The notes: generated from the letters alone by a model not told the origin. Shown: positions 1-5,882, counted from the first letter of the stretch. The stretch: 5,960 nucleotides of DNA from Pseudomonadota bacterium (GCA_021823635.1 JAKANT010000122.1:1-5960); one strand, 5' to 3'. Numbers and translations: made by a program.

Positions 1-1
1 C

Positions 2-403
2 GAGCCATGCCTGCCAGCCGCCGTCCAGTAGCGCGACCTTCTCGTGGCCGAGCCAGCGCGCCAGCCACCACAGCCGCGCGGCGAAGGATCCGCCGTGCGC
101 GTCGTACGCGACCAGTTGCGTGTCGTCGTGCATGCCCCAGCGGCGAAACAGCGCCACCAGGTCGTCGCGCCGCGGCAGCGGATGGCGGCCGTTGGTGCCG
201 GTCTTGCGCCCCGACAGGTCGTCTTCGATGCTCGCGAAAAACGCCCCCGGGATGTGCCCGGCGTCGTACTCGCGCCGGCCGTACGAAGGATCGGACAGGT
301 CGTGGCGGCAGTCGACCACGCACCAGCGCGACAGATGCGCGGCGAGCCGGTCGGCGTCGACCAGCGTCGTGTAAGTCGTCGTCGGAGCGTTTGCTGCGGT
401 CAT
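2..403 (-). CDS. Sulfurtransferase, tandem rhodanese type (N-terminal part, cut by the window edge)
   Basis: Reading leftwards from an ATG at 403-401 gives 134 residues with no stop before the edge, so only the N-terminal domain is present. The protein resembles thiosulfate or 3-mercaptopyruvate sulfurtransferases, cytoplasmic enzymes that move sulfane sulfur through a persulfide on cysteine. Visible rhodanese features are VVDCRHDL (residues 29-36), EYDAGHIPGA (45-54, the usual E-x-x-x-GHIPGA element), GRHPLP (72-77), VAYDAHGG (98-105) and LLDGGWQAW (125-133). In tandem rhodaneses the first domain is non-catalytic and carries Asp where the second has the active Cys; Asp101 fits that position. 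The catalytic domain should lie beyond position 1. The start is chosen because the protein begins a normal distance before the domain and no upstream in-frame extension is needed. No Shine-Dalgarno sequence is visible. It is divergent from xseB. Substrate preference cannot be told from this half. Confidence 0.88.
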   Translation of the reverse strand, partial: MTAANAPTTTYTTLVDADRLAAHLSRWCVVDCRHDLSDPSYGRREYDAGHIPGAFFASIEDDLSGRKTGTNGRHPLPRRDDLVALFRRWGMHDDTQLVAYDAHGGSFAARLWWLARWLGHEKVALLDGGWQAWL

Positions 404-410
404 CGCGCGC

Positions 411-416
411 AGTGTA
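411..416 (-). promoter_or_regulatory. -10-like hexamer TACACT close to the sulfurtransferase start
   Basis: On the minus strand TACACT (4 of 6 matches to TATAAT, including the key T, A and last T) ends 7 nt before the ATG at 403. If used, transcription would begin at or next to the start codon and give a leaderless mRNA, which fits the lack of a Shine-Dalgarno sequence. No good -35 hexamer is visible. An alternative -10, TAGAAC at 433-428, would give a leader of about 20 nt. This is inference from position and sequence only. Confidence 0.3.
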
Positions 417-428
417 GCGGTGCGGGCG

Positions 429-437
429 TTCTAGAAT
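429..437 (+). promoter_or_regulatory. Candidate -10 region of the xseB operon in a palindrome
   Basis: TAGAAT at 432-437 matches 5 of 6 bases of the TATAAT consensus and lies 25 nt before the xseB ATG, so a transcript would start around 443-445 with a leader of about 20 nt. It overlaps the perfect 8-bp palindrome TTCTAGAA (429-436), so the minus strand carries TAGAAC (433-428) in the same place. No clear -35 hexamer is present at 16-18 bp upstream. It is the only TA-rich spot in the 59-bp divergent region between the sulfurtransferase and xseB. Confidence 0.4.
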
Positions 438-451
438 CGCTTTCGGTCCCC

Positions 452-456
452 AGGAA
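452..456 (+). promoter_or_regulatory. Ribosome binding site of xseB (AGGAA)
   Basis: AGGAA is complementary to the 3' end of 16S rRNA and ends 6 nt before the ATG at 463. It supports the chosen xseB start and is the clearest Shine-Dalgarno sequence in the window. Confidence 0.7.
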
Positions 457-462
457 ACGCGC

Positions 463-720
463 ATGCCGAACGATCCGACGCCGGTCGAGAACCTGACCTT
501 CGAGCAAGCGTTGGACGAGCTCGACGCACTGGTGCGCAAGATGGAGGCGGGCGCGCTGGGACTGGACGAAGCGGTCGCCGCGTATCGGCGCGGCGCCGAG
601 CTGGTGAAGTTCTGCCAGGGCAAGCTCGCCGCGGCCGAGGAACAGATCAGGGTGCTGGAGGGCGATCTACTGAAGCCGCTCGATGCGGCGCAGTTGCGCG
701 GCGGCCAGGGCGGCGCATGA
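463..720 (+). CDS. xseB: Exodeoxyribonuclease VII small subunit
   Basis: This 85-residue cytoplasmic protein is the small subunit of exonuclease VII, which degrades single-stranded DNA to oligonucleotides. Several XseB chains bind one catalytic XseA chain; XseA is not in this window. The length is normal for the family. The conserved helical pattern is clear: FEQALDELDALVRKMEAG (residues 13-30), then LGLDEAVAAYRRGAEL (32-47), then a cysteine-containing helix KFCQGKLAAAEEQI (49-62). These form the short antiparallel helices typical of XseB. The last 15 or so residues are a Gly/Ala/Gln-rich tail and probably flexible. An AGGAA 6 nt upstream supports the start. The stop codon overlaps the ispA start in ATGATG, so translation of the two is probably coupled. 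The gene appears to head the xseB-ispA-dxs-amidotransferase operon, and xseB next to ispA and dxs is a common proteobacterial order. Confidence 0.95.
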   Translation: MPNDPTPVENLTFEQALDELDALVRKMEAGALGLDEAVAAYRRGAELVKFCQGKLAAAEEQIRVLEGDLLKPLDAAQLRGGQGGA

Positions 721-1619
721 TGGATTCGGCCGCGGGGGCGCCGCCGCTTGCCGACTGGATGCGCGAGCGGCTCGTGCGGTTCGAGACGTGCGCGCAGGCG
801 GCGCTGCCGCCCGCCGGACGCAGCCCCCAGCGTCTGCACGAAGCGATGCGCTACGCGGCGCTCGGCGGCGGCAAGCGGGTGCGGCCGCTGCTCGTCTATG
901 CGGCCGGGGAGTGGGCGGGCGCGCCGGCCGCGGTGCTCGACTGCGCGGCGCTGGCGGTGGAATTCGTGCACGTCTATTCGTTGATCCACGACGATCTGCC
1001 GTGTATGGACGACGACGTGCTGCGGCGGGGGCGGCCGACCGTGCACGTGGCGTTCGATGAGGCCACCGCAATGCTCGCGGGCGATGCGCTGCAGGCCGAG
1101 GCGTTCCGCGTCCTGGCCGATGCGCCGGCCAGCGCCGATGTGCGCGCGGCGCTGATGCGCGAACTGGCGCACGCCGCCTCGACGTCCGGCATGTGCGGCG
1201 GACAGGCGATCGACCTGGCCGCCACCGGCAAGCGGTTGACGCAGGACGAACTGGAAGCGATGCACCGGATGAAGACCGGCGCGCTGCTGCTGGCGGCGGT
1301 GCGCATGGGGGCGATGGCGGCCGGCGTGCATGGCGCCGCGCTGGAGCCGCTCGACCGCTACGGCCGCGCGGTCGGACTGGCGTTCCAGGTCGTCGACGAC
1401 GTGCTCGACGTCGAAGGCAGTGCGCAGGAGCTGGGCAAGACCGCCGGCAAGGACGCGCGGCAGAACAAGCCCACGTATGTGTCGGTGCTGGGGCTGGCCG
1501 CGGCGCGCGCGCGTGCGGAAGAGCTGCGGCGCGAGGCGCTGGCGGCGCTGGCGGAGGCGGGCAGCGGCGCGGCGCGTCTGCGACAATTGGCCGATTTCAT
1601 CGTGCTGCGCTCGCATTGA
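717..1619 (+). CDS. ispA: Farnesyl diphosphate synthase (geranyltranstransferase)
   Basis: This 300-residue soluble trans-prenyltransferase condenses dimethylallyl or geranyl diphosphate with isopentenyl diphosphate to make C15 farnesyl diphosphate, the precursor of undecaprenyl phosphate and quinone side chains. The all-helical fold is marked by GGGKRVRP (residues 50-57, IPP binding), the first aspartate-rich motif DDLPCMD (92-98) followed by DDVLRRGRPT, GGQAID (161-166), KTG (186-188) and FQVVDDVLD (223-231) with the second aspartate motif D227-D228-x-x-D231. The DDx4D spacing and Tyr87 five residues before it are typical of bacterial type II farnesyl synthases and favour a C15 product over longer chains. 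The protein ends in ADFIVLRSH, the usual kind of C-terminus. Two adjacent ATGs (717 and 720) could both start it; AGGG at 707-710 is 6 nt before the first. It overlaps xseB by 4 nt and is followed 20 nt later by dxs. Chain length is inferred from motifs. Confidence 0.95.
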   Translation: MMDSAAGAPPLADWMRERLVRFETCAQAALPPAGRSPQRLHEAMRYAALGGGKRVRPLLVYAAGEWAGAPAAVLDCAALAVEFVHVYSLIHDDLPCMDDDVLRRGRPTVHVAFDEATAMLAGDALQAEAFRVLADAPASADVRAALMRELAHAASTSGMCGGQAIDLAATGKRLTQDELEAMHRMKTGALLLAAVRMGAMAAGVHGAALEPLDRYGRAVGLAFQVVDDVLDVEGSAQELGKTAGKDARQNKPTYVSVLGLAAARARAEELRREALAALAEAGSGAARLRQLADFIVLRSH

Positions 1620-1639
1620 CCGAGCGCGCAACGGGTCCC

Positions 1640-3538
1640 ATGTACGAACTGCTGACCACCGTCGATTCGCCGGCCGATCTGCGGCGGCTCGACCGCTCGC
1701 AACTGAAACAGTTGGCCGACGAACTGCGCGGCTTCATCCTCGAATCGGTGTCGCGCACCGGCGGGCACCTGTCGTCGAACCTCGGCACGGTCGAGCTGGC
1801 GATCGCGCTGCACTACGTATTCAACACGCCGGACGATCGAATCGTGTGGGACGTCGGCCATCAGAGCTACCCGCACAAGGTGCTGACCGGCCGGCGCGAG
1901 GCCATGGCTACGCTGCGCCAGTTCGGCGGCATCTCCGGCTTTCCGCGCCGCTGCGAATCGCCGTACGACACCTTCGGCACCGCGCACTCGTCGACCTCGA
2001 TCTCGGCCGCACTCGGCATGGCAGTCGCCTCGCGCAACAAGGGGGAGCGGCGCCATCACATCGCCGTGATCGGCGACGGCGCGATGACCGCAGGCATGGC
2101 GTTCGAAGCGCTGAACAACGCGGGCGTGACCGAGAACATCCGCCTGCTGGTGATTCTGAACGACAACGACATGTCGATCTCGCCGCCGGTGGGGGCGCTC
2201 AACCGTTATCTGGCGCGGCTGATGAGCGGCAAGTTCTACGCGGCGGCGAAAAACGTCGGCAAGCAGATGCTGAAGCCGGTGCCGCCGCTGTTCGAGCTCG
2301 CGCGCAAGATCGAAGAGCACGCCAAGGGCATGGTCGTGCCGGGCACGATGTTCGAGGAGTTCGGCTTCAACTACATCGGCCCGATCGACGGCCACGACCT
2401 CGATTCGCTGATCCCGACGCTGGCCAACCTGAAGGAGCTGGACGGCCCGCAGTTCCTGCACGTGGTCACGCGCAAGGGGCAGGGCTACAAGCTCGCCGAG
2501 GCCGACCCGGTCCTTTACCACGGGCCCGGCAAGTTCGACCCGAAGGTGGGCATCAAGAAGACCGCCGCCGGCAAGCCCACCTACACGCAGGTGTTCGGCG
2601 ACTGGTTGTGCGACATGGCGCGCGCCGATGCGCGCCTGATCGGCATCACGCCCGCGATGCGCGAAGGCTCCGGGCTGGTGCGCTTCGAACAGGAGTTCCC
2701 GAACCGCTACTTCGACGTCGGCATCGCCGAGCAGCATGCGGTGACGTTCGCCGCCGGGCTGGCCTGCGAAGGGTTGAAGCCCGTGGTCGCGATCTACTCG
2801 ACCTTCCTGCAGCGCGCCTACGACCAGTTGATCCACGACGTGGCGATCCAGAACCTGCCGGTGGTGTTCGCGCTGGATCGCGGCGGACTGGTCGGTGCGG
2901 ACGGTGCCACCCATCACGGCGCCTTCGATCTGTCGTACCTGCGCTGCATCCCGAACATGACGGTGATGGCGCCGGCCGACGAGAACGAATGCCGCATGAT
3001 GCTGACCACGGCATTTCGGCTCGACACGCCCGCCGCGGTGCGCTACCCGCGCGGTGCCGGCGTGGGGGTTCCGATCGATCCGGAGTTGAAGACGCTGCCG
3101 GTCGGCCGCGGCGAGCTGCGGCGCGAATCAAAGGCCGCCGCCGGGCGGCGCATCGCCATCCTCGCGTTCGGCTCGATGCTGTACCCAGCCCTGCAGGCCG
3201 CGGAGGCGCTGGACGCGACCGTGGCCAACATGCGCTTCGTCAAACCGCTGGACCGGGACCTGCTGCGGCGGCTGGCGGAGTCGCACGACGCGCTGGTCAC
3301 GGTGGAAGAAAACGCGGTGATGGGCGGCGCCGGCTCGGCGTGCTCGGAAGCGCTCGCCGAGCTGCGGATCGAACGGCCGATCCTGCACCTCGGACTGCCG
3401 GACGAATTCATCGACCATGGCGACCCGGCGCGGCTGCTCGCAAGCGTCGGGCTGGACGCGGCCGGCATTGAAGAATCGATCCGCGCCCGCTTCGGCGCCT
3501 TGCTCGGAGCGGTGCGCCGCGCGCAATCGGTCGCGTAG
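1640..3538 (+). CDS. dxs: 1-deoxy-D-xylulose-5-phosphate synthase
   Basis: This 632-residue thiamine diphosphate enzyme joins pyruvate and glyceraldehyde 3-phosphate into DXP with loss of CO2. DXP is the entry point of the MEP isoprenoid pathway and also a precursor of thiamine and pyridoxal phosphate. The N-terminal ThDP domain has GGHLSSNLG with His43 (the counterpart of E. coli His49), DVGHQ (71-75) and the metal/ThDP motif from GDG (145-147) to NDN (174-176). The transketolase-like middle domain has DVGIAEQHA with catalytic Glu364, FLQRAYDQ with Arg392, and DGATHHGAFD with His425-His426. The C-terminal domain contains RYPRG and VTVEENAVMGGAGSA. The length agrees with the family (about 620). 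The frame stays open upstream of 1640 over ispA, but MYELL is the usual Dxs start and ispA ends only 20 nt before. The Shine-Dalgarno is weak (only GGG at 1634-1636), so translational coupling to ispA is likely. All key residues seen are intact. Confidence 0.97.
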   Translation: MYELLTTVDSPADLRRLDRSQLKQLADELRGFILESVSRTGGHLSSNLGTVELAIALHYVFNTPDDRIVWDVGHQSYPHKVLTGRREAMATLRQFGGISGFPRRCESPYDTFGTAHSSTSISAALGMAVASRNKGERRHHIAVIGDGAMTAGMAFEALNNAGVTENIRLLVILNDNDMSISPPVGALNRYLARLMSGKFYAAAKNVGKQMLKPVPPLFELARKIEEHAKGMVVPGTMFEEFGFNYIGPIDGHDLDSLIPTLANLKELDGPQFLHVVTRKGQGYKLAEADPVLYHGPGKFDPKVGIKKTAAGKPTYTQVFGDWLCDMARADARLIGITPAMREGSGLVRFEQEFPNRYFDVGIAEQHAVTFAAGLACEGLKPVVAIYSTFLQRAYDQLIHDVAIQNLPVVFALDRGGLVGADGATHHGAFDLSYLRCIPNMTVMAPADENECRMMLTTAFRLDTPAAVRYPRGAGVGVPIDPELKTLPVGRGELRRESKAAAGRRIAILAFGSMLYPALQAAEALDATVANMRFVKPLDRDLLRRLAESHDALVTVEENAVMGGAGSACSEALAELRIERPILHLGLPDEFIDHGDPARLLASVGLDAAGIEESIRARFGALLGAVRRAQSVA

Positions 3539-3546
3539 GTACGAAC

Positions 3547-4287
3547 GTGCGTCCGATCGCCGTGTTCCAGCACGCGGCCGACGTCGCGCCCGGCTACTTC
3601 GTCGAGTGGCTGCAGGCAAGCGGGCTGCCGTTTCGCATCCTGCACCCTTATCTCGGCGAGGCTGTACCCGACGATCCGCGCGCCTTCTCGGGCCTGTGCT
3701 TCATGGGCGGGCCGATGAGCGTGAACGATCCGCTGCCGTGGCTCGAGGACGAACTGCGTTTGATCCGCGCCGCCGATCGCGCCGGCGTGCCGGTGATCGG
3801 GCATTGTCTGGGCGGCCAGTTGCTGGCGAAGGCGCTCGGTGCGCCCGTGGTGCGCCATCCGGTCAAGGAGATCGGCTGGGGCGAGGTGACCGTCACCGAT
3901 GCCCGGCTGGCGGCCCGCTGGCTGGGTGCCGACGTTCCGCCGTCGTTCGAGGTTTTCCAGTGGCACGGCGATTCGTTCGCCTTGCCGCCCGGCGCGCACA
4001 ACTTCCTCGCCAGCGAGCACTGCCGAAACCAGGCGTTCGCCATCGAACGCGAGGGCTATGCGCACCTCGGCATGCAGTTTCACTGCGAAATGACGCCAGC
4101 GCTGATTCGCGCGTGGCTGCAGGATCCCACCTGGCGCGACGAAATCGAAGAGGAGCGCCGTGCCACCGGCGGCCCCGGCGTGCAGGACGCGGAGCGGATG
4201 CTGGAGCGCGTCGAAGAACGATGCGCGCGCATGAATGCGGGCGCGGCGCGCATTTACGAGCGCTGGAGCGAAGGCTTGCGCCGCTGA
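3547..4287 (+). CDS. Stand-alone class I glutamine amidotransferase, substrate unknown
   Basis: This 246-residue protein has the class I (GMP-synthase-like) glutaminase fold, which releases ammonia from glutamine through a Cys-His-Glu triad. Visible are FMGGPMSV (residues 52-59, oxyanion strand), the nucleophile elbow GHCLGGQ with Cys87 (85-91), QWHGDSF (138-144), and MQFHCE with His179 and Glu181 (176-181), so the triad is complete. From about residue 190 a helical charged tail follows, in place of a fused synthetase domain, so any acceptor must be small or on a separate protein. No signal peptide or membrane segment is seen. The start is GTG at 3547, 8 nt after dxs; AGGT at 3537-3540 overlaps the dxs stop and is 6 nt from the GTG, and the first in-frame ATG is too far inside. 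It is probably the last gene of the operon. Many annotated relatives are called GMP synthase-like; true GMP synthase is excluded because the ATP-pyrophosphatase domain is missing. Confidence 0.9.
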   Translation: MRPIAVFQHAADVAPGYFVEWLQASGLPFRILHPYLGEAVPDDPRAFSGLCFMGGPMSVNDPLPWLEDELRLIRAADRAGVPVIGHCLGGQLLAKALGAPVVRHPVKEIGWGEVTVTDARLAARWLGADVPPSFEVFQWHGDSFALPPGAHNFLASEHCRNQAFAIEREGYAHLGMQFHCEMTPALIRAWLQDPTWRDEIEEERRATGGPGVQDAERMLERVEERCARMNAGAARIYERWSEGLRR

Positions 4288-4307
4288 GTGCGAGTCGTCA
4301 GCGGCGC
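4278..4307. terminator. Perfect 10-bp inverted repeat between convergent stop codons, possible bidirectional terminator
   Basis: GCGCCGCTGA (4278-4287) and TCAGCGGCGC (4298-4307) are exact reverse complements separated by a 10-nt loop. The plus-strand stop of the amidotransferase (4285-4287) and the minus-strand stop of the neighbouring gene (4300-4298) sit at the inner ends of the two arms, so each transcript can form the hairpin at its end. No run of T follows on either strand, so it is not a standard intrinsic terminator. It could stabilise 3' ends or assist Rho-dependent ends. Both genes end in Arg-Arg encoded CGC CGC TGA, which explains much of the symmetry. Confidence 0.45.
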
Positions 4308-4690
4308 CGTGGCACGTCGGCCCAGACGTCGCGTTTGCGCGGGCTGGCGTAGTCGGTGCCGTAGATCGAAGCCAGCGAACGCGCCGGTCGCTGTGGCACG
4401 AGCTGCTGATGGATTTGCGCCAGCAGCATCAGCTCGGACATCGCTTCCGGATCGATCGGTGTTTGGGTGCCGTCGGCCAACCACAGCCGATCGAAGTAGG
4501 CGTTCAGCTCCGGATAGCCCCACATCAGCGTGATGGCCTGAACCATGCCGGGGTAGCGGCTTTCGAGCACGGACCGACCGCTGGTCCGAGGCGTCGGCGC
4601 GGCACGGCTCATGGGGTCGTTCGCGGCCGGCGACGCGGCGGGCGCCTGCAGGTTCGCGAACGGATCGTACGGGCGAATACGTGGCTTCAT
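4298..4690 (-). CDS. Unrecognised 130-residue protein
   Basis: I do not recognise this family. It is read from ATG 4690-4688 to TGA 4300-4298. The N-terminal part (residues 1-40) starts MKPRIRPYDPFANLQ and continues as a Pro/Ala/Ser-rich, probably disordered stretch. Residues 43-72 look folded, with an aromatic-rich segment containing RYPGMVQAITLMWGYPELN and YFDRLWL. A second helix-like part, PEAMSELMLLAQIHQQLVPQ, lies at 81-100, and a basic C-terminal tail ends in three arginines. No signal peptide, membrane segment, Cys pair or catalytic motif is seen. It is judged real because it fills the gap between the amidotransferase (10 nt between stops) and the murB promoter region, has ordinary codon use, and has a TA-rich candidate promoter upstream. 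No strong Shine-Dalgarno precedes the start. A small adaptor or regulatory role is possible, but nothing in the sequence shows a function. Confidence 0.72.
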   Translation of the reverse strand: MKPRIRPYDPFANLQAPAASPAANDPMSRAAPTPRTSGRSVLESRYPGMVQAITLMWGYPELNAYFDRLWLADGTQTPIDPEAMSELMLLAQIHQQLVPQRPARSLASIYGTDYASPRKRDVWADVPRRR

Positions 4691-4711
4691 CTGTTCGTTC
4701 TAGCGGCTCCC

Positions 4712-4740
4712 ATATTAACGGTACCGTGCCCAAAAGCCAA
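4712..4740 (-). promoter_or_regulatory. Candidate sigma-70 promoter of the 130-residue gene
   Basis: On the minus strand TTGGCT (4740-4735, 4 of 6 matches to TTGACA) and TAATAT (4717-4712, 4 of 6 to TATAAT) are separated by exactly 17 bp. Transcription would begin near 4705, some 15 nt before the ATG at 4690. This is the most AT-rich spot in its surroundings. The spacer contains the perfect palindrome ACGGTACCGT (4718-4727), which could be a protein-binding site. A second -10-like hexamer, TAGAAC (4702-4697), lies 6 nt before the ATG. Confidence 0.42.
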
Positions 4741-4841
4741 GCTGGATGCGGCTTTCCGAGCACCTTCCGCGCCGTGCGCGCCGCCGTTCGTCGCGCATCG
4801 CCGACACTTTGCGTGCCGCGAGGCGTCGCAGACCCGGTTCG

Positions 4842-4847
4842 TATACT
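4842..4847 (+). promoter_or_regulatory. murB: -10 hexamer TATACT just upstream of murB, suggesting a leaderless mRNA
   Basis: TATACT matches 5 of 6 bases of TATAAT and ends 6 nt before the murB ATG at 4854. The usual distance from the -10 to the start site would put the first transcribed base at or beside the A of ATG. There is no purine-rich Shine-Dalgarno sequence before the ATG and no good -35 hexamer at 16-18 bp, so the call rests on the -10 alone. Confidence 0.45.
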
Positions 4848-4853
4848 GGCCCG

Positions 4854-5876
4854 ATGCCGCTCGAAGTCTTTGAAAGGTTCGCGCTGCGACGGTTCAATTC
4901 GTTCGGCGTCGACGCGTGCGCGAGGTTCTTCGTGCGACTCAGGCACGCCGAGCAACTTGCCTGGCTCGACGAGGACGCGCGGCTGCGCGCGGTGCCGCGG
5001 CTGATCCTCGGCGGCGGCACCAATCTGCTGCTGACTGGCGATTTCGACGGCGTGGTCGTCAAGATGGACTTCGCCGGCCTGCGCGACGCCGGTGAAACCG
5101 GCGATGCGTGGCTGATCGAGGTCGGCGCCGGGGAGAGCTGGCATGCGACCGTCGAGCGCTTGCTCGAGCGGCAGCGTCCGGGGCTGGAAAACCTGGCGCT
5201 GATTCCGGGGCTCGCGGGCGCGGCGCCGATCCAGAACATCGGCGCCTACGGTCTGGAGCTGGCCGAGCGCTTCCACGCCCTGACCGCCTGGGACTTCGAA
5301 GCCCGCACCCTGGTCACGATGAGCGCCGCCGAATGCAATTTCGGTTACCGCGACAGCGTTTTCAAACGCGAGCTGGCCGGTCGGCGCGCCATCACCTCGA
5401 TCACGCTGGCGCTGCCGAAACGCTGGGAGCCGGTCACGCATTACGCCGACGTGGCCAATGAACTGAAAGCGCGCGCCATCACGCGGCCGCAGCCGCGCGA
5501 CATCTTCGACGCGGTAGTGGCGATACGCCGCCGCAAGCTTCCGGATCCCGAGACGATCGGCAACGCCGGCAGTTTCTTCAAGAATCCGATCGTGTCGCGC
5601 GAGCAGCATCGTGCGTTGCTGGCGCATCACCCGTCGCTGGTGAGCTACCCGATGCCCGGCGGCCGCTTCAAGCTCGCCGCGGGCTGGCTGATCGAAGCGG
5701 CCGGGCTGAAAGGCGCCACGCGCGGACGCGCCGGCGTGTACGAAAGGCAGGCGCTGGTGCTCGTCAATCGCGGCGGCGCCACTGGCGCCGAGATCCTCGC
5801 GCTGGCGCGTGAGATCCAGCAGAAGGTCGCCGAGAAGTTCGGCGTCTGGCTGGAGCCCGAGCCGGTGATCGTCTGA
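4854..5876 (+). CDS. murB: UDP-N-acetylenolpyruvoylglucosamine reductase
   Basis: This 340-residue cytoplasmic flavoenzyme uses NADPH and FAD to reduce UDP-GlcNAc-enolpyruvate to UDP-MurNAc, the second committed step of peptidoglycan precursor synthesis. The FAD domain begins with LRRFNSFGVDACARF (residues 11-25) and has GGGTNLLL (53-60). IPGLAGAAPIQNIGAYG follows at the centre of the protein. FGYRDSVFK carries Arg166 and GNAGSFFKNP carries Ser240, the counterparts of E. coli Arg159 and Ser229. The C-terminus GVWLEPEPVIV has Glu334 and Glu336, one of which should be the third catalytic residue. HYADV and the total length (E. coli MurB has 342) fit type I MurB. The start at 4854 is chosen because RRFNSFGVD then lies the normal short distance from the N-terminus; the open frame upstream to 4746 is Arg-rich and unlike MurB. 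It is divergent from the 130-residue gene and convergent with the gene at the right edge. Confidence 0.96.
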   Translation: MPLEVFERFALRRFNSFGVDACARFFVRLRHAEQLAWLDEDARLRAVPRLILGGGTNLLLTGDFDGVVVKMDFAGLRDAGETGDAWLIEVGAGESWHATVERLLERQRPGLENLALIPGLAGAAPIQNIGAYGLELAERFHALTAWDFEARTLVTMSAAECNFGYRDSVFKRELAGRRAITSITLALPKRWEPVTHYADVANELKARAITRPQPRDIFDAVVAIRRRKLPDPETIGNAGSFFKNPIVSREQHRALLAHHPSLVSYPMPGGRFKLAAGWLIEAAGLKGATRGRAGVYERQALVLVNRGGATGAEILALAREIQQKVAEKFGVWLEPEPVIV

Positions 5877-5882
5877 TCGGGA

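Larger units (their letters stand above)
4691..4853. other. 163-bp divergent intergenic region between the 130-residue gene and murB
   Basis: The left third is AT-rich for this genome and holds the minus-strand promoter candidate. The middle (about 4745-4840) is G+C-rich and I see no gene in it. The murB frame stays open here back to an ATG at 4746, but that would add 36 mostly Arg/Ala residues that the MurB family lacks. A small inverted repeat, AAAGCC (4733-4738) with GGCTTT (4750-4755), has an 11-nt loop and no following T run. The right end holds the TATACT hexamer before murB. Confidence 0.6.

Noticed and set aside
44..496. Plus-strand frames opposite the sulfurtransferase
   Set aside because: The minus strand encodes clear rhodanese motifs over the same bases; the plus-strand frames are Arg-rich shadows.
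1193..1639. Possible N-terminal extension or IspA-Dxs fusion, since the dxs frame is open upstream to 1193
   Set aside because: The extra 149 residues are low-complexity and overlap ispA in another frame; MYELL at 1640 is the normal Dxs start and ispA has its own stop at 1617-1619.
1358..2917. 519-residue minus-strand open frame antisense to ispA and dxs
   Set aside because: It lies almost wholly opposite well-supported genes, has His/Arg/Val-rich composition without domain motifs, and is expected from strong G/C third-position bias on the other strand.
1330..3471. 713-residue plus-strand open frame overlapping ispA and dxs
   Set aside because: Arg/Ala/Gly-rich shadow of the true dxs frame; all Dxs motifs are in the other frame.
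3043..4083. 346-residue minus-strand open frame opposite dxs and the amidotransferase
   Set aside because: Antisense to two genes with intact catalytic motifs; composition is that of a high-G+C shadow.
4733..4755. AAAGCC/GGCTTT inverted repeat as a terminator or attenuator
   Set aside because: Only 6 bp with an 11-nt loop, no following T run, and no gene upstream on the plus strand that it would terminate.
4746..4853. 36-residue N-terminal extension of MurB
   Set aside because: The extension is Arg/Ala-rich and not MurB-like, and starting at 4854 gives the family's usual length and N-terminus.
4235..4873. 212-residue plus-strand frame covering the 130-residue gene and the intergenic region
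   Set aside because: It starts inside the amidotransferase and ends inside murB, has no recognisable motif, and crosses the candidate promoters; the minus-strand reading is more protein-like.
4254..5630. 458-residue minus-strand open frame opposite murB and the 130-residue gene
   Set aside because: It covers murB antisense and reads the 130-residue gene in a different frame; no motif supports it.
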